NCBI RefSeq assembly: GCF_029873635.1
Contig: NC_080421.1
Span: forward strand, 744,001 to 808,000
Reading direction: 5' to 3'
Length of the DNA stretch: 64,000 nt
Source of the DNA: Malania oleifera
Lineage: Eukaryota; Streptophyta; Magnoliopsida; Santalales; Ximeniaceae
In this document: positions 23,228 through 36,428 of the stretch, piece by piece
How positions within the stretch are numbered: the stretch's first letter is position 1
How the letters are laid out: each line of letters starts with the position of its first letter
The notes under the pieces: generated by a model
Told to the model about the DNA's origin: nothing
What the model saw: only the letters and a program-made list of their open reading frames with translations
Databases searched by the model: none
Program-made: the position numbers and the translations under genes

Positions 23228-24240
23228 ATAGACCTTGGTGGCAATAGTGCCCACGCCAGTGGGAGTGAGGGTGCTGGACCCTCAAGCGCTGTGGGTAGTG
23301 ATTTAGATGCCGTTTTACGCAGCGTGGCACAGCAGGTTATGGTAGAAATTGCCAAGAGTTCGAAAGAATAGGGTGGTCCATCTATAGGCCACAGTAGCTC
23401 GATCAAGAAGTTTATTAAGATGAGTCCTCCGACTTTCTCAAGAGGGACAGATCCTGCAGTTGTTGAAAACTGGGTGTAGGAGATAGAGAAAATATTTATA
23501 GTGCTGCAGTGTTCAGAGGAGCAGAGGGTACTATTTGCCACATATAAACTGATTGGAGAGGCCGAGAGATGGTGGTCAGCTGTGAGACTTTTAGAGCAGC
23601 AGAGGACTATACCTGTGAAAATGATATGGGAGCAATTTAAAGAAATATTCTTCGACAGGTATTTTCCAACTTCGTCCATGGAGGCTAAGATTGAGGAGTT
23701 CCTGAACTTGAAGCAGGGACAGCTGTCAGTATAGTAGCATGCGGCGAGGTTCCTCGAGCTATCTTGCTTCACCCTGTACATCATTCCAGATGAGGCGGAG
23801 AAGGTACGACAGTTTGAGAGAGGTTTGAGGAGAGAAATTTATAAGTAGGTATCGATTCTGAAGTTGTAGGATTTTGCGGAGCTAGTGTATAGAGCCACTA
23901 TAGCAAAGATTGGTGAGCAATTGGAGGCTGAGGAGCAGAGGCAGAAGAAGAGATCCACACCTTCTGGTTCCCAGTAGGGGATTGGACGTGGTTCGTGGAA
24001 GAGAGGTGGCTACTATAGGGACCAGAGACAGGAGACCGGGAATCACGGTTTCTAGGGTGTACAACCATCTTTAGTTTGCCTAACTTATGGGAAGAGACAC
24101 CCAGGAGAGTGTCATGCTCGGCAAGGTGTCTGCTACAGGTGCGGGGAGCCAGGACATATAATGAAGGAGTGTCCGATGCAGATTGGTGTAGCTCTTGCTC
24201 ATAGACCTGCACGAGGAGGCTACTAGGCACCACGAGGAGG
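23228..24240 (+). pseudogene. Element B gag
   Basis: The start codon is ATA (23228) where relatives have ATG. The reading gives [20 protein letters not shown], then the gag capsid region ([20 protein letters not shown]...[16 protein letters not shown]) and a zinc knuckle near 24138-24174. The knuckle reads CYRCGEPGHIMKEC. Numerous TAG stops sit where relatives have CAG (Gln), for instance near 23370, 23478 and 23733. It is not translatable as one protein. Confidence 0.85.
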
Positions 24241-25427
24241 CCAGTAGAGGAATATGGCCCCAGCCAGGCTTTTCGATTTAACGCCGGGTGATGCTGAGGC
24301 AGCCGACGACGTGGTGACAGGTACTGTTAATGTGTTTTCATTTAAAGTTATTGCACTTTTTGATTCTGGTGCCACACACTCGTTTGTGTCCTTGGGTTGT
24401 GTTAAATTATGTGGGGTGGAAACGCAATCATTAGATGTTGAGTTATTAGTGGCGACGTCGATTGGGTTAGCAGTGAGATGTAGTAGAATGCTTCGTGGTT
24501 GTCCAGTTGATGTTCAGGGGAGGATTCTATTTGTTGATTTGGTGGTGCTGGATATGCACGGGTTTGATATCATCTTCGGCATGGATTGGCTAGTGGCTAA
24601 TTCTGCTATTATAGATTGTCGTGCTAGAGAAGTGATATTCAGACCCCCAGGGAAACCAGAATTCAGATTTATAGGGCTACGAGTGCAATCTTTACCTCAG
24701 ATGGTCTCAACTGTTCAAGCAAAGAGATTGCTCCAAAATGGCTGTCTGGGATTCTTGGCTTTTGTAAAGGAAATGTCAGAAAATGAATTGAAGCTTATTA
24801 ATATGCCTATGGTGAAAGAATTTGCAGATGTGTTTCTAGATGAATTACTAGGTTTGCCACCTGATCGTGAAGTAGATTTTCCCATTGATCTACTTCCAAG
24901 TATATCGCCGATCACCAAAGCACCGTACCGAATGGCGCCAGCAAAGTTGGCAGAATTGAAAGACTAGTTATAGGATTTGCTTGATAAAGGTTTCATACGA
25001 CCTAGTGTATAGTCATGGGGAGCTCCAGTACTGTTTGTGAAGAAGACGTGTCTATAAGGATGTGCATAGACTACAGAGAGATTAATAAGGTGACCATCAA
25101 GAACAAGTATCCTCTACCTCGTATCGATGATTTTTTTGACCAGCGGGTGTATTCCAAGATCGATCTTAGGTTAGGTTACCATCAGGTAAAGGTGAGAGTA
25201 GAAGATGTATCGAAGACAGCTTTTAGGACCAGGTATGGGCATTACGAATTCCTAGTTATGCCATTTGGTCTGGCGAATGCTCCTGCTGTATTTATGGACT
25301 TGATGAATAGAGTTTTCCACCAATACCTAGACTAGTTTGTTGTTGTGTTTATTGATGATGTACTGGTCTATTCGAGGAGCTATGAGGAGCACGAGATACA
25401 TTTGAGGCATGTTTTGCAGATGTTTAG
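24241..25427 (+). pseudogene. Element B protease and first part of reverse transcriptase
   Basis: MAPARLFDLTPGDAEAADDVV leads into a retropepsin of the RVP_2 type with ALFDSGATHSFVS as active site, and IIFGMDWL. RT begins near 24780 (linker VFLDELLGLPPDREVDF) and includes [20 protein letters not shown] and [20 protein letters not shown]. The catalytic box reads FIDDVL near 25350. A few codons are missing before VYSKIDLR compared with relatives. The frame ends at 25427, where element C inserted. Confidence 0.85.
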
Positions 25428-25499
25428 TGTAACGACCTGAATAATAATGAGATTTAAATAATAAAGAGGAAGGGAAATGAAGATAGTAACAGAAAGAGG

Positions 25500-25742
25500 A
25501 AGTCGACTTCGTCGACGACATTGCACTTTGGAAGGAATAACCGAGGGGAATCATCAAGGCTTCGTCGACAAATATAAGGGATTCGTCAACAAAGGTTTTA
25601 GAGAATTCGTCGACGAATATAGGGGATTCATCGACGAAGAAATGATGAGAGAGGTTGTGAGCCGACTGAATTTCGTCGACGAAATTTTAAAGAATTTGTC
25701 AACGAATGACGTGGCTCGTCAACGAATCTAGTTCTATAAATA
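25500..25742 (+). promoter_or_regulatory. Palindrome array and TATA box of element C 5' LTR
   Basis: Sites close to TTCGTCGACGAA repeat every 20-45 bp from 25505 to 25725. A TGACGTGG box follows near 25708, then the last site, and then tctataaata at 25733-25742. Function is inferred from position and conservation among the LTRs. Confidence 0.6.
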
Positions 25743-26115
25743 CTAAAAAATTGATTTTTAACTTCTCTACGAAGCCAATTCTCTCCTTTCTCTCTCTCCC
25801 TTTTGGTTCTCTCTCTCTCTCACTCTCTCTCTCTCTCTCTCTCACTCTCTCTCTCTCTCTTTCGTCGATTTCGGGCCAGATCTTTGCCGGATCGACAATT
25901 CGAAGTCACCACGACGCTCCTGGGAAAGTTCTCTCCAAATCTGCTGGAGCGGATCATTGGTGAAAGCAAGGTGGCAATCATCCCAAATCCAGGGTAAGAC
26001 TTTCTACTCAATATTTGGATTTTCTACAGTTGAGGAAAGTGTTATACGCTTAGAAATACTGAACTTCAGTTCTGGGAAATATGTTTTCTGGGTATTGAGT
26101 TGAGAACCCTGCGGG

Positions 26116-27048
26116 TAGGGGTGAGCAAATGGTCGGTTCGGAGAAATTCGGTTAATTAACCGAATTAACCAAAAATATCGGTTAACCATTTCCATTAACC
26201 GAACCGACCGAATAAGGGCTATTAACCGAACCTCGCCCGATCGAATTTAACCGAAATCATTTAAAATTAATTATTAAAAATAGAATATACTTATAATTTT
26301 TTTTACTAATTCTACATCTGCCATTACCTAATATTAAATTGTTCTTCTGGAAATTGATCAATTAAGAATTTTATTCTAATCAAGTGCACACTCCACAAAA
26401 CTAATGATGCATCATATGTCCCTTATGCTCTCTGTTTGAACGAGATATATACTAATCATTTGTTTATTTAACATACACAAGAAAAATGAAAAACAATTTT
26501 CAGTTAAAAAAACTTCAGTCAGTTCCCAGCTTCAGTCGTAGATATCATTGTAAAGAAGTCATTGTTAACTTTCTTATTAGAAACTGAATCTGTTTTTCAC
26601 CCTTTGCAAGGGCTCTTCTTCTGCTGTACAGCTCACGTCTCAGCAGCATTCTAATCTCAGAATCCCTCTTGCCCACCTACTCCAGTAAGATCACGCACCT
26701 GCACGCAGACCCCGTCACAGCGTCACTCCAGAGTCCAGAGCCTGTGGCGCAGAAACCCTACTATCAGAAGTAGCCCTCCTCGGCTCCTCCGCTCGGCCTT
26801 TTTTCCCCCATCCCTAACAATTAACAAATTAACATATTAATTGATTTTTGAAATTTAATTAATTATTAAATCGGTTAATCGGTTAACCGAATTTATATTT
26901 CCTATTAACTGAATCGAAACCCGATTCATCAAATTTTGGTGAAGCCCAACCGAATTGACCGATCCAATTTTTTTGCCCGAACTGATTCGACCGATTTCAG
27001 TCGGTTAAATCGATTAATTTGGGTTTCTCGGAATTATGCTCACCCCTA
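26116..27048 (+). mobile_element. Element D: non-autonomous hAT-type transposon in C 5' LTR
   Basis: Terminal inverted repeats are TAGGGGTGAGC at 26116 and GCTCACCCCTA ending at 27048, the common plant hAT end. An 8-bp duplication, cctgcggg (26108-26115) and cttgcggg (27049-27056), differs at one base. Length is 933 bp. Subterminal regions are rich in ggttcggtt/aaccgaacc repeats on both sides. No transposase frame is present. The other LTR of C lacks it, so it landed after C did. Confidence 0.93.
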
Positions 27049-27313
27049 CTTGCGGGTGCAGAGCTGATTTTCTTAGGGGCTTTTCAGGAATCAGGTAAGG
27101 GGATAAACTAAGCTAATTCTTTTTAAGGAAATGTATATGTATATATAGCATTCGATTTCAGCAAATAATATATTTATATATGATTTATATATTTGAGAAA
27201 ATACTGTTGAAAATGATGGTATGTTGAATATGTGAAAACCTGTTAGTGTAGCATGAGTATAAATTGTTATGAAATACTATTTTCTGGGAATGTTTGAATG
27301 ATACGAATTTTTA

Positions 27314-27605
27314 TAATGGAAAACCGGCGTATGGGCCGAGATTTTTATGTATTATGCCAGCGTACGAGCCGTGCTATTTGTGCGATTTGCCAGCGTATAG
27401 GTTGTGCTATGATATGATTTGCCGGCTTATGAGCCATGTTATGGATGTGATTTGCCAGCGTACGAGCTATGCTATGATGTGATTTTCTGGTGTACGGGCC
27501 GAGCTATGGATGTAATTGCCAGCGTGCGGGCTGTGCTATGATTTACCAGCGTACGGGCCGAGCTTTGGTAAAATGTGAAATACTGGCGTACGGGCCGATG
27601 ATTTT
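27314..27605 (+). repeat. Minisatellite in element C 5' LTR
   Basis: About nine imperfect units of roughly 25-35 bp carry gcgtacgggccg(a/t)gctatg. The 3' LTR has the matching array at about 32842-33085. Confidence 0.8.
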
Positions 27606-28916
27606 CATGATGTATGTATATATATAAAAAATGATATGATTGATTTGAAAATTAATGATATGAAATATTCATGTATCACAGTTTCAGTATATGTTATATG
27701 ATATTAGAACCTGGTTGGCTTGGTCTAGGCTAGCACTTGCATGGTACCGTTGCTATGTGTCCATGGTCTTCGTGATCATGATATTTGTGTTAACGCCGCT
27801 GTATGGAGTGGTGTGATATTGGATGGTCAATGTGGTTTTTAAGAAGTGTGTGATCACCCCTAGTGTACAGATCAGGTCAGGCAGACCCATCAGACTTACA
27901 GATTGTACTTTTAACTTGGCAGTGGTCGGGCAACCATTGTCAGGTCCCGCTTTCGGGCCACACAACCTAGTCATGTGGGGGTAATACATGACAATAGACA
28001 ACTAACCTACCAGGAATGTTTTTTTGTTATTATTATTATTATATGAGACGAAATATGTTTATGAAATGCAGTATGTTTTGCCATGATTTGATGATATATA
28101 TGTTTTCCCAGATTTGACAAACAATTACTAAATATGTTCTATATGGTGTATGTATAACACGAAATACTCATGTTTCCATATGCTGGTATTAGTTTATTTC
28201 CCTTACTGAGAGGTGTCTCACCCCTAAATTTCATAAACTTTTTAAGAGCCCCTGATAGGATAGCGGGAAAAGTCCCGCTGATCTAGAGCTGTTGCCCTTT
28301 TTGAAGGGTGAGTTTTTATAAGGATAGTTAGATTTTGTGGGAATTGTCCCTAGATCTTATTTTTGGGATGTATATATGGAAATACAGTGGATATAGTGAC
28401 TTTGGTATTTTTAGTAATGTGATGGATGTTTCCGTATTTATAATATTGTGATTGTATGTTTCCTACTACTTAGGCTTCCGTTATGTATTCTGATGTATCC
28501 CTGGTACCCACGGGTCCAGGTGGATTATGATCTGTTGATGTTGAGATTTGTGATATTGATCTTATTATATATATATATATTAAAAAAATATGAAAATTAA
28601 GCAGGTCGTCACAATGTGGTATTAGAGCCTAAGTTGCTAGGTTCTGTAGACTTTATAATGCAACGGAAACAATACCAGAGTTTAGGAAATGATTTGAGGT
28701 TTCATTCTACAGTCTAGAAGTAGGACTTTCGTAGTAGTTTCTGTGTTTTTCCTGGGGTGACGGTTTCAGGAAAACCATAGTAAGCTATTGTCGGGTTGTG
28801 TTCCTAGAATGTAGGACTAAGGATTAGAAATGAGTTAGAAATGTTGAGATAAGTGGTGAGGATAAGTGGGTAAATTATAAGGATAGAATTTCTAAGTTGT
28901 GTTTGTTGTTTCCAGG

Positions 28917-29697
28917 ATGGATCCAGGAGGAAGTAGTGCCCATGCGAGTGGCAGTGATGGAGCGGGACCATCAGGTGTAGCTGGGATCGACTCTGACGCG
29001 ATATTACGTAGCGTGGCTCAGCAGGTTATGGCTAAGATCTCTAGGATCTCGAGGGAGCAGAGTGATCCATCTGCAGGCCATGGGTGCACTATAGAGAAGT
29101 TTACGAAGATGAATCCTCCAGCGTTCTCAGGTGGGGTTGATCTTGTAGCCGTTGAGAATTGGATGCAGGAAATCGAGAAAATCTTGGCAGTATTGGAGTG
29201 TACTGAGGAATAGGGGGTCCTCATTGCCACCTATAGATTGACAAGAGAGGCCGAGAGGTGGTGGACTGCAGTGAGACTATTGGAGCAATAGAGGGTGACT
29301 CCGAGAGCTATGACATGGGACCAATTTAAGGATTTGTTCTTTGACAAATATTTTCCAGCTACTGTTAGGGAGGCTAAGGTAGAAGTGTTCCTGAGTCTGA
29401 AGTAGAGACAGCTATCCGTCTAGTAGTATGCAGCACGTTTTATTGAGTTCTCTCGTTTTGCCCTGTATATTGTTCTTGATGAAGTGAAGAAGGTGAGGTA
29501 GTTTATGAGAGGCTTAAGGCGAAATATATTTAAGTAGGTGGTGGTGTTGCGGATCCAAGACTTTGTTGAATTGGTCGACAGGGCGGCCTTGGCAGAGATT
29601 GGTGAGCGTCTTGATGCAGAGGAGCAGGGACAGAGGAAGAGATCTGCATCTACCGGCTACCAACAGGGTCATAGACCGGGGCAGTGGAGGAAAGATT
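28917..29697 (+). pseudogene. Element C gag
   Basis: Starts MDPGGSSAHASGSDGAGPSG at ATG 28917 and shows the same capsid region as B and H. In-frame TAG stops replace Gln at about 29211, 29290 and others. The reading ends with a basic QRKRSASTGYQQ-like stretch near 29650. The zinc knuckle, protease and RT are missing, because the sequence jumps to RNase H at about 29697. Confidence 0.85.
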
Positions 29698-31651
29698 AGT
29701 CACAACACCAGTATTGGTTATCCCATCAAGGAGTGAGGGGTATGTCATTTACAGTGATGCATCGTTGAAGGGACTTGGCTGTGTATTGATGCAACATGGC
29801 AGGATAGTGGTGTATGTTTCTAGGTAGTTGAAAGAATATGAAAAGAACTACCCTACACATGATCTTGAATTGGATGCAGAGGTGCACGCATTGAAAATTT
29901 GGAGGCATTACCTACACGACGAGTAGTGTGAGATTTTCTCCAACCACAAGAGCTTAAAGTATTTCTTCACGCAAAAGGAACTGAATAAAAAGTAGAGAAG
30001 GTGGTTGGAACTAATTAAAGATTTTGATTGTACCATCAATTATCACCCAGGGAAAGCAAACGTGGTAGCTGATGTGTTGAGTAGGAAATCCAGGGAACCA
30101 GTGTTGGCAGCTATGGAGATCCAGTATCCGATTATGATGGATCTGGAGAGATTCGACATAGATTTGATAGGGAGTGATCTTCCAGTGTGAATTTCTAGTC
30201 TTGTAGTACAGCCTACTCTACAGGAAAGAATTAAAGCCGCTTAAAAGGAAGATCCAGAATTAGCAGAGGTGATAGACAGAGTACAGAGTGGTCAGGGGAA
30301 GGAGTTCAGTATTACAGATGACGAAGCCTTGCGGTTTCGTACCAGATTATGCGTTCCTGCCGATACAGAGATTAGAAAGACTATTTTAGAAGAGGCTCAC
30401 AGATCTTTGTATACAGTTCATCCCGGTAGTACGAAGATGTATAGAGATCTGCTAGAGTCGTACTAGTGGAGTGGTATGAAGAAGGAGATCGCCAAGTATG
30501 TAGCCTAGTGTTTGACGTGCCAGCAGGTAAAAGCTGAGCACCAGAGGCTAGTGGGGCAGTTGCAGCTGTTATTTATCCTAGAGTGGAAGTAGGATCATAT
30601 ATCTATGGACTTCGTGTCAGGACTGCCGACGACATTACATGGCCAAAAATTCTATCTAGGTGATTGTTGACCATTTGACTAAGACCGCCCACTTTATACC
30701 TATCAAGATCAGTTATCCCCTCAGCCATTTAGCGGAGATTTACATCCAAGAGATAGTTCGTTCTCATGGGGTGCTAGTATCACTTGTGTTAGATCGAGAC
30801 CCGCGTTTTACGTCACATTTTTGGAAGAGTCTGCCGGAAGCTTTAGGGTCTCAACTATCTTTCAGCACAGCATTCCATCCGCGGTCAGATGGGCAGACTT
30901 AGAGGACGATACATACATTAGAGGATATGCTCCGTGCGTGCGTATTAGATTTTGGGGGTAGTTGGACTCAGTTCATGCCACTGATAGAGTTCGCGTATAA
31001 TAACAGTTATCAGTCCAATATTGGCATGGCACCGTTTGAGGCTTTATACGGTAGGAGATGTCAATCTCCTTTGTTTTAAGATGAAGTGGGTGAGCGGTGA
31101 GTAGTGGGGCCAGAGCTTGTGTAGCAAGCATGTGATAAGGTTAAGCTTATCAGGGACAGGATCAGTGTAGCTCAGAGCCGACAAAAAAGTTACATTGATA
31201 ATCGCCGCAGGAATCTAGAATTTGATGTGGGTAATCATGTGTTTCTGAAGATAGTTCCGATGAAAGGGGTTATGCAATTTGGGAAGAAGGGTAAACTTAG
31301 TCCTAGTTTTATCGGTCCATTTGGGATTCTAGATAAAGTGGAACCGGTAGCCTACAGGCTAGCTTTGCCACCTATGTTGTCCAGGATCCACGATGTATTC
31401 CATATTGCTATGTTAAGGAAATACGTCCCAGATCCTTCTTATATCATCAGTTATGATGAATTAGAGTTCAGTGATTCATTGGTGTATGAGGAGGTACCAG
31501 TACAGATTCTGGATAGAAAAGTACAGGAGTTACGTAACAAGAAGATTCCTCAGGTAAAATTTTTGTCAAGGAGTCATGCTATTGAAGAGGCTTCTTGGGA
31601 ATTCGAGGAACAGATGAAGTAGAGGTATCCGCATTTATTCCAAGAAGTTTG
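29698..31651 (+). pseudogene. Element C RNase H and integrase
   Basis: The reading starts in the RT/RNase H linker near 29700 and enters RNase H ([17 protein letters not shown], then FTQKELNKK). RNase H ends with [16 protein letters not shown] (30035-30090). Integrase follows with HRSLYTVHPGSTKMYRDL, VLDRDPRFTSHFWKSL and FHPRSDGQT. The tail has LSRIHDVFHIAMLRKYVPDP and ILDRKVQELRNKKIPQVK. Stops interrupt it throughout, many at former Gln or Trp codons. Confidence 0.85.
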
Positions 31652-31906
31652 ATTGGATAAAAATGTAAATAGTTATGTAGTATTTATTTTGCAGGTACAT
31701 GTAATGGTTTAATTAGTGTAACATTTTAGTTTTGGAAGAATTTTTTATTGTGTATATGTAATCTCCCAGAACTCGTAATGTAACCACGGTATTCCTCCGC
31801 CATAAGTGAGGGTAGGTAATAAAATAAGTAAACTCTTTTCTTGTTAAGGGATGACGAGTTATGGAACAGTAAATTTCGAGGATGAAATTTTATAAGGAGG
31901 GGAGAA

Positions 31907-34079
31907 TGTAACGACCTGAATAATAATGAGATTTAAATAATTAAGAGGAAGGTAAATGGAGATAGTAACAGAAGGAGGAAGTCGACTTCGTCGATGAACG
32001 CTTTGCGTTCGTCGACGACATTGCATTTTGGAAGGAATAACCGAGGGGAATCATCAAGGCTTCGTCGACGAATATAGGGGATTCATCGACAAAGGTTTTA
32101 GAGAATTCATCGACGAATACAGGGGATTCGTCAACGAAGAAATGCCGAGAGAGGTTGTGAGCCGACTGAATTTCGTCGATGAAATTTTATAGAATTCATC
32201 AACGAATGACGTGGCTCGTTGACAAATCTAGTTCTATAAGTACTAAAAATCCAATTTTTAACTTCTTTACGAAGCCAAATCTCTCCTCTCTCTCTCTCCC
32301 CTTCGGTTCTCTCTCTCTCTTTCATCGATTTTAGGCTAGATCTTCGTTGGATCGACAATCCGAAGTCACCACGACGCTCTTGGGGAAGTTCTCTCTAAAT
32401 CTGCCGGAGCGGATCATTGGTAAAAGCAAGGAGGAAATCATCCCAAATCCAGGGTAAGATTTTCTGCTCAATATTTGGATTTTTGACAATTGAAGAAAGT
32501 GTTATACGCTTAGAAATACTAAACTTTAGTTCTGGGAAATATTGTTTTCAAGGTATTGAGTTGAGAACCCTACGGGTGCAGGGTAGATTTTCTTAGGGGC
32601 TTTTCAGGAATCACGTAAGGGGATAAATTAAGCTAGTTCTTTTTAAGGAAATGTATATGTATATATAGCATTCGATTTCAACAAATAATTTATTTGTATA
32701 TGATTTATATATTTGGGAAAATACTGTTGAAAATGATGGTATGTTGAATATGTGAAAACCTGTTAGTGTGGAATGAGTATAAATTGTTATGAAATACTGT
32801 TTTCTGGGAATGTTTGAATGATACGGATTTTTATAATGGAAAACTGATGTACGGGCCGTGCTATATGTGTGATTTGCCAGCATATGGGCTGTGCTATGAT
32901 ATGATTTGGTGACGTACGAGCCGTGTTATGGATGTGATTTGCCAGTATACGAGCTGTGCTATGATGAGATTTTCTGGTGTACGGGCCGAGCTATAGATGT
33001 AATTGCCAATGTACGGGCTGTGCTATGATTTGCCGGCGTACGGGCCGAGTTATGGTAAAATGTGAAATGCCAGCATACGGGCCGATGATTTTCATGATGT
33101 ATGTATATATATATAAAAAAAATGATATGATTGATTTGAAAATTAATGATATGAAATATCCATGTATTACAGATTCAATATATGTTATATGATATCAGAA
33201 CTTGGGGTGCTTGGTCTAGGCTAGCACTTGCACGGTACCATTGCTATGTGTCCATGGTCTTCATGATTACGATATCTGTGTTAACGCCGATGTACGGAGT
33301 GGTGTGAGATTGGATAGTCAATGTGGTTTTTAAAAAGTGTGTGATCGCCCCTGGTGTATGGACCAGGTCAGGCAGACCCATCGAATTTACAGACTGTACT
33401 TTTAACTTGGCAGTGGTCGGCCAACCATTGTCAGGTCTCGCCTTCGGGTCACACAACCTAGTCATATGAGGGTAATATATGACAACTTCCAGCTAACCTA
33501 CCATAAATGTTTTTGTGTTATTATTATTCTTATATGATATGAAATATGTTTATGAATGTAGTATGTTCTACCATGATTTGATAATATATATGTTTTCCCA
33601 GATTTGACAAACAATTACTGAATATGTTCTATATGGTGTATGTATAACATGAAATACTCATGTTGCCACACACTGGTATTAGTTTATTTTCCTTACTGAC
33701 TGGTATTAGTTTATTTCCCTTACTGAGAGGTGTCTCACCCCTAAATTCTATAAACTTTTCAGGAAGCCCTGATAGGAGAGCGGGAAAAGCCCCGCTGATC
33801 TAGAGCTGTTGCCCTTTTTGAAGGGTGAGTTTTTGTAGGGACAATTAGATTTTGTGGGAATTGTCCCTATATCTTATTTTTGGGATGTATATATGGAAAT
33901 ATAGTGGATATAGTGACTCTGGTATTTATAGTAATGTGATGGATGTTTCCGTATTTATAATATTGTGATTGTATGTTTCCTGTTGCTTAGGTTTCCATTA
34001 TGTATTCTGATGTATCCCTGGTACCCACAGGTCCAGGTGGATTATGTTCTGTTGATGCTGAGATTTGTGATATTGATCT

Positions 34080-34133
<54 letters not shown>

Positions 34134-34167
34134 TTAAAAAAATGTGGAAATTAAGTAGGTTGTCACA
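31907..34167 (+). repeat. Element C 3' LTR
   Basis: TGTAACGACCTG to GTTGTCACA, 2261 bp, matching the 5' LTR without the hAT insertion. Nine palindrome sites lie at 31980-32225. A small 30-bp tandem duplication (ggtattagtttatt...cttactga) sits at about 33674-33726, and an (AT)n run at 34082-34130. Confidence 0.9.
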
Positions 34168-34172
34168 CTTAG

Positions 34173-36428
34173 GGAGAAGAAGTTGTATGCCAAATTCAGT
34201 AAATGTGACTTTTGGTTCGAGAAAGTTGTATTTTTGGGACATGTTATTTCAGGAGATGGGATTTCTGTAGATCCCAGCAAGAATGAGGCGGTAGTGAACT
34301 GGGCTAGACCGAGGAACGTCCAGGAGATTAGAAGTTTCTTGGGGTTAGTGGGTTATTATTGTCGCTTTGTCGAGGGGTTTTCAGCTTTGTCAAGACCTTT
34401 GACACGACTGACGAAGAAGAATGCTAGATTTGAATAGGACAACAGCTATGAGCAGAGTTTTCAGGAGTTGAAGCAGAGGCTAGTCACAGCACATTGATCA
34501 TCCCGTCTGGGGGTGAGGGTTATACTATCTACAGTGATGCGTCCTTAAAGGGGCTTGGTTGTGTGTTAATGCAGCATGGCAGGGTAATGGCATATGCATC
34601 TAGACATTTGAAAGAATATGAAAAGAACTATCCTACCCATGATCTTGAATTAGCCGTAGTGGTACACGCATTGAAAATTTGGAGGCATTACCTGTACGGC
34701 GAGCAGTGCGAGATTTTCTCTGACCACAAGAGTTTAAAATATTTCTTTACCCAAAAGGAATTGAATATGAGATAGAGAAGGTGGTTAGAGTTGATTAAGA
34801 ATTTTGATTGTATTATCAGTTACCACCCAGGGAAAGCAAATGTGGTAGCTGATGCACTGAGCAGGAAGTCTGGAGTATCAGCGTTAGCAACTATGGAGAT
34901 CCAACATCCAATCATGATGGATCTAGAGAGGCTCGACATTGAACTGATAGAGAGTAATACTCCAGTATGTATCGCCAGCCTAGTGGTACAACCTACTCTG
35001 CAGGAAAGAATTAAAACCGCCCAGAAAGAAGATCCAGAATTAGTAGAGGTGATGGACAGAGTGTAGAGTGGCCAGGGGGAGGAATTCTGCATTTCAGATG
35101 ATGGAGTTTTACGGTTCCATTCTAGATTATATGTTCCTAGTGATGCTGACATTGGAATGACTATTTTAGATGAGGTTCACAGATCCTTGTATACAGTTCA
35201 TCCTGGTAGTACGAAAATGTATAGGGATCTGCGAGAGTTTTATTGGTGGAGTGGAATGAAAAAAGAGATTGCCGAGTATGTAAACCAGTGCTTGACGTGC
35301 CAGCAGGTAAAAGCTGAGCACCAGAGGCCAGCAGGCCAGTTGCAGCTGCTATTTATCTCAGAGTGGAAATGGGATCATATATCCATGGACTTTGTTTCAG
35401 GGCTGCCGTTGACATCACATGGTCAGAATGCAATTTGGGTGATAATAGACCGGTTGATTAAGTCTGCCCATTTTCTCCCTATCAAGATTTGCTATTCCCT
35501 CACCCGATTGGCAGAGATTTACATCCAGGAGATAGTTCGTTCTCATGGGGTGCTTGTATCTATTATGTCAGATCGAGACCCGCGATTCATGTCATGATTT
35601 TGGAGGAGCTTGCAGTAAGCTTTGGGGTCTCAGTTATCGTTTAGCATGACATTCCATCCTCAGTCAGACGGACAGACTGAGAGGACGATATAGACACTAG
35701 AGGATATGCTCTGTGTATGTGTATTAGATTTCGGGGGTAGATGGACTCAGTTTATGCCACTGGTAGAGTTTGCCTATAATAACAGTCAACAGTCCAGTAT
35801 TGGCATGACACCGTTTGAGGTCTTGTATGGTAGGAGATGTCGATCTCCTCTGTTTTGGGATGAGATAGGTGAACGACGAATTGTGGGTCCAGGGATGGTG
35901 TAGTAGGCATATGAAAAGGTTTGACTTATTAGGGAAAGAGTTAGTGCAGTTTAGAGCCGACAAAAGAGTTATGTCAATAACCGTTGGAAGAATTTGGAGT
36001 TTGATGTGGGTGGTTGCGTATTTTTGAAGATAACTCCGTTAAAAGGAGTTATGAGGTTTGGTAGGAAGGGTAAACTTAGCCCTAGATCCATCGGTCCATT
36101 TGAGATTTTAGAGGTTGGGCCAGTGGCCTCCAGGCTAGCTTTGCCACCTACACTATCCAGGATACACGATATATTTCACGTATCTATGTTGAGGAAATAC
36201 GTCCCAGAACCTTCTTATATTATCATCTATGGTGAGTTAGAGCTTAGTGACTTGCTAGTCTATGAGAAGGTACCAGTGCAGATTCTAGACCGAAAGAAAC
36301 GGGAATTACGTAGTAAGAAAATTCCTATGGTAAAGGTTCTATGGAGGAATCACGCAGTAGAAGAGGCTTCTTGGGAGCTCGAAGAGCAGATTAGACAGAA
36401 ATATCTGCAACTATTCCAAGAAGTTTAA
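34173..36428 (+). pseudogene. Element B second half: RT end, RNase H and integrase
   Basis: RT resumes with [21 protein letters not shown] and the thumb region [21 protein letters not shown], ending with a stop near 34437. RNase H is at about 34500-34900 ([36 protein letters not shown]). Integrase follows with HPGSTKMYRDL...CLTCQQVKAEHQRPAGQLQ (zinc-binding), MSDRDPRFMS with a TGA just after, and WTQFMPLVEFAYNN. It ends with LSRIHDIFHVSMLRKYVPEP and a diverged chromodomain-like tail ending at 36428. Several stops break it. Confidence 0.88.

Larger units (their letters stand above)
25428..28613 (+). repeat. Element C 5' LTR (with hAT insertion)
   Basis: TGTAACGACCTG to GTCGTCACA; about 2245 bp without element D. 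Palindrome array 25500-25725, TATA (tctataaata) at 25733-25742, (CT)n at about 25809-25860, minisatellite 27314-27605 and hairpin 27970-27992. Confidence 0.9.
25428..34167 (+). mobile_element. Element C: internally deleted Tekay-like gypsy element inside B
   Basis: LTRs are 25428-28613 (swollen by hAT element D) and 31907-34167. The TSD is tttag (25423-25427) against cttag (34168-34172), one mismatch. Removing the element rejoins the RT of B at [13 protein letters not shown]. A purine tract ataaggaggggagaa precedes the right LTR, and the primer-binding site follows the left one (tggtattagagcc). Gag runs directly into RNase H near 29697, so protease and most RT are absent. The element is non-autonomous. 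Confidence 0.9.

Noticed and set aside
27314-27605. Regularly spaced repeats resembling a CRISPR array
   Set aside because: Units are adjacent and imperfect with no unique spacers, they lie in a plant LTR, and both LTRs of element C carry them: a minisatellite.
34080-34131. Open frames rich in Tyr-Ile repeats (also at 59554-59736)
   Set aside because: They are translations of (TA)n microsatellites in LTRs.
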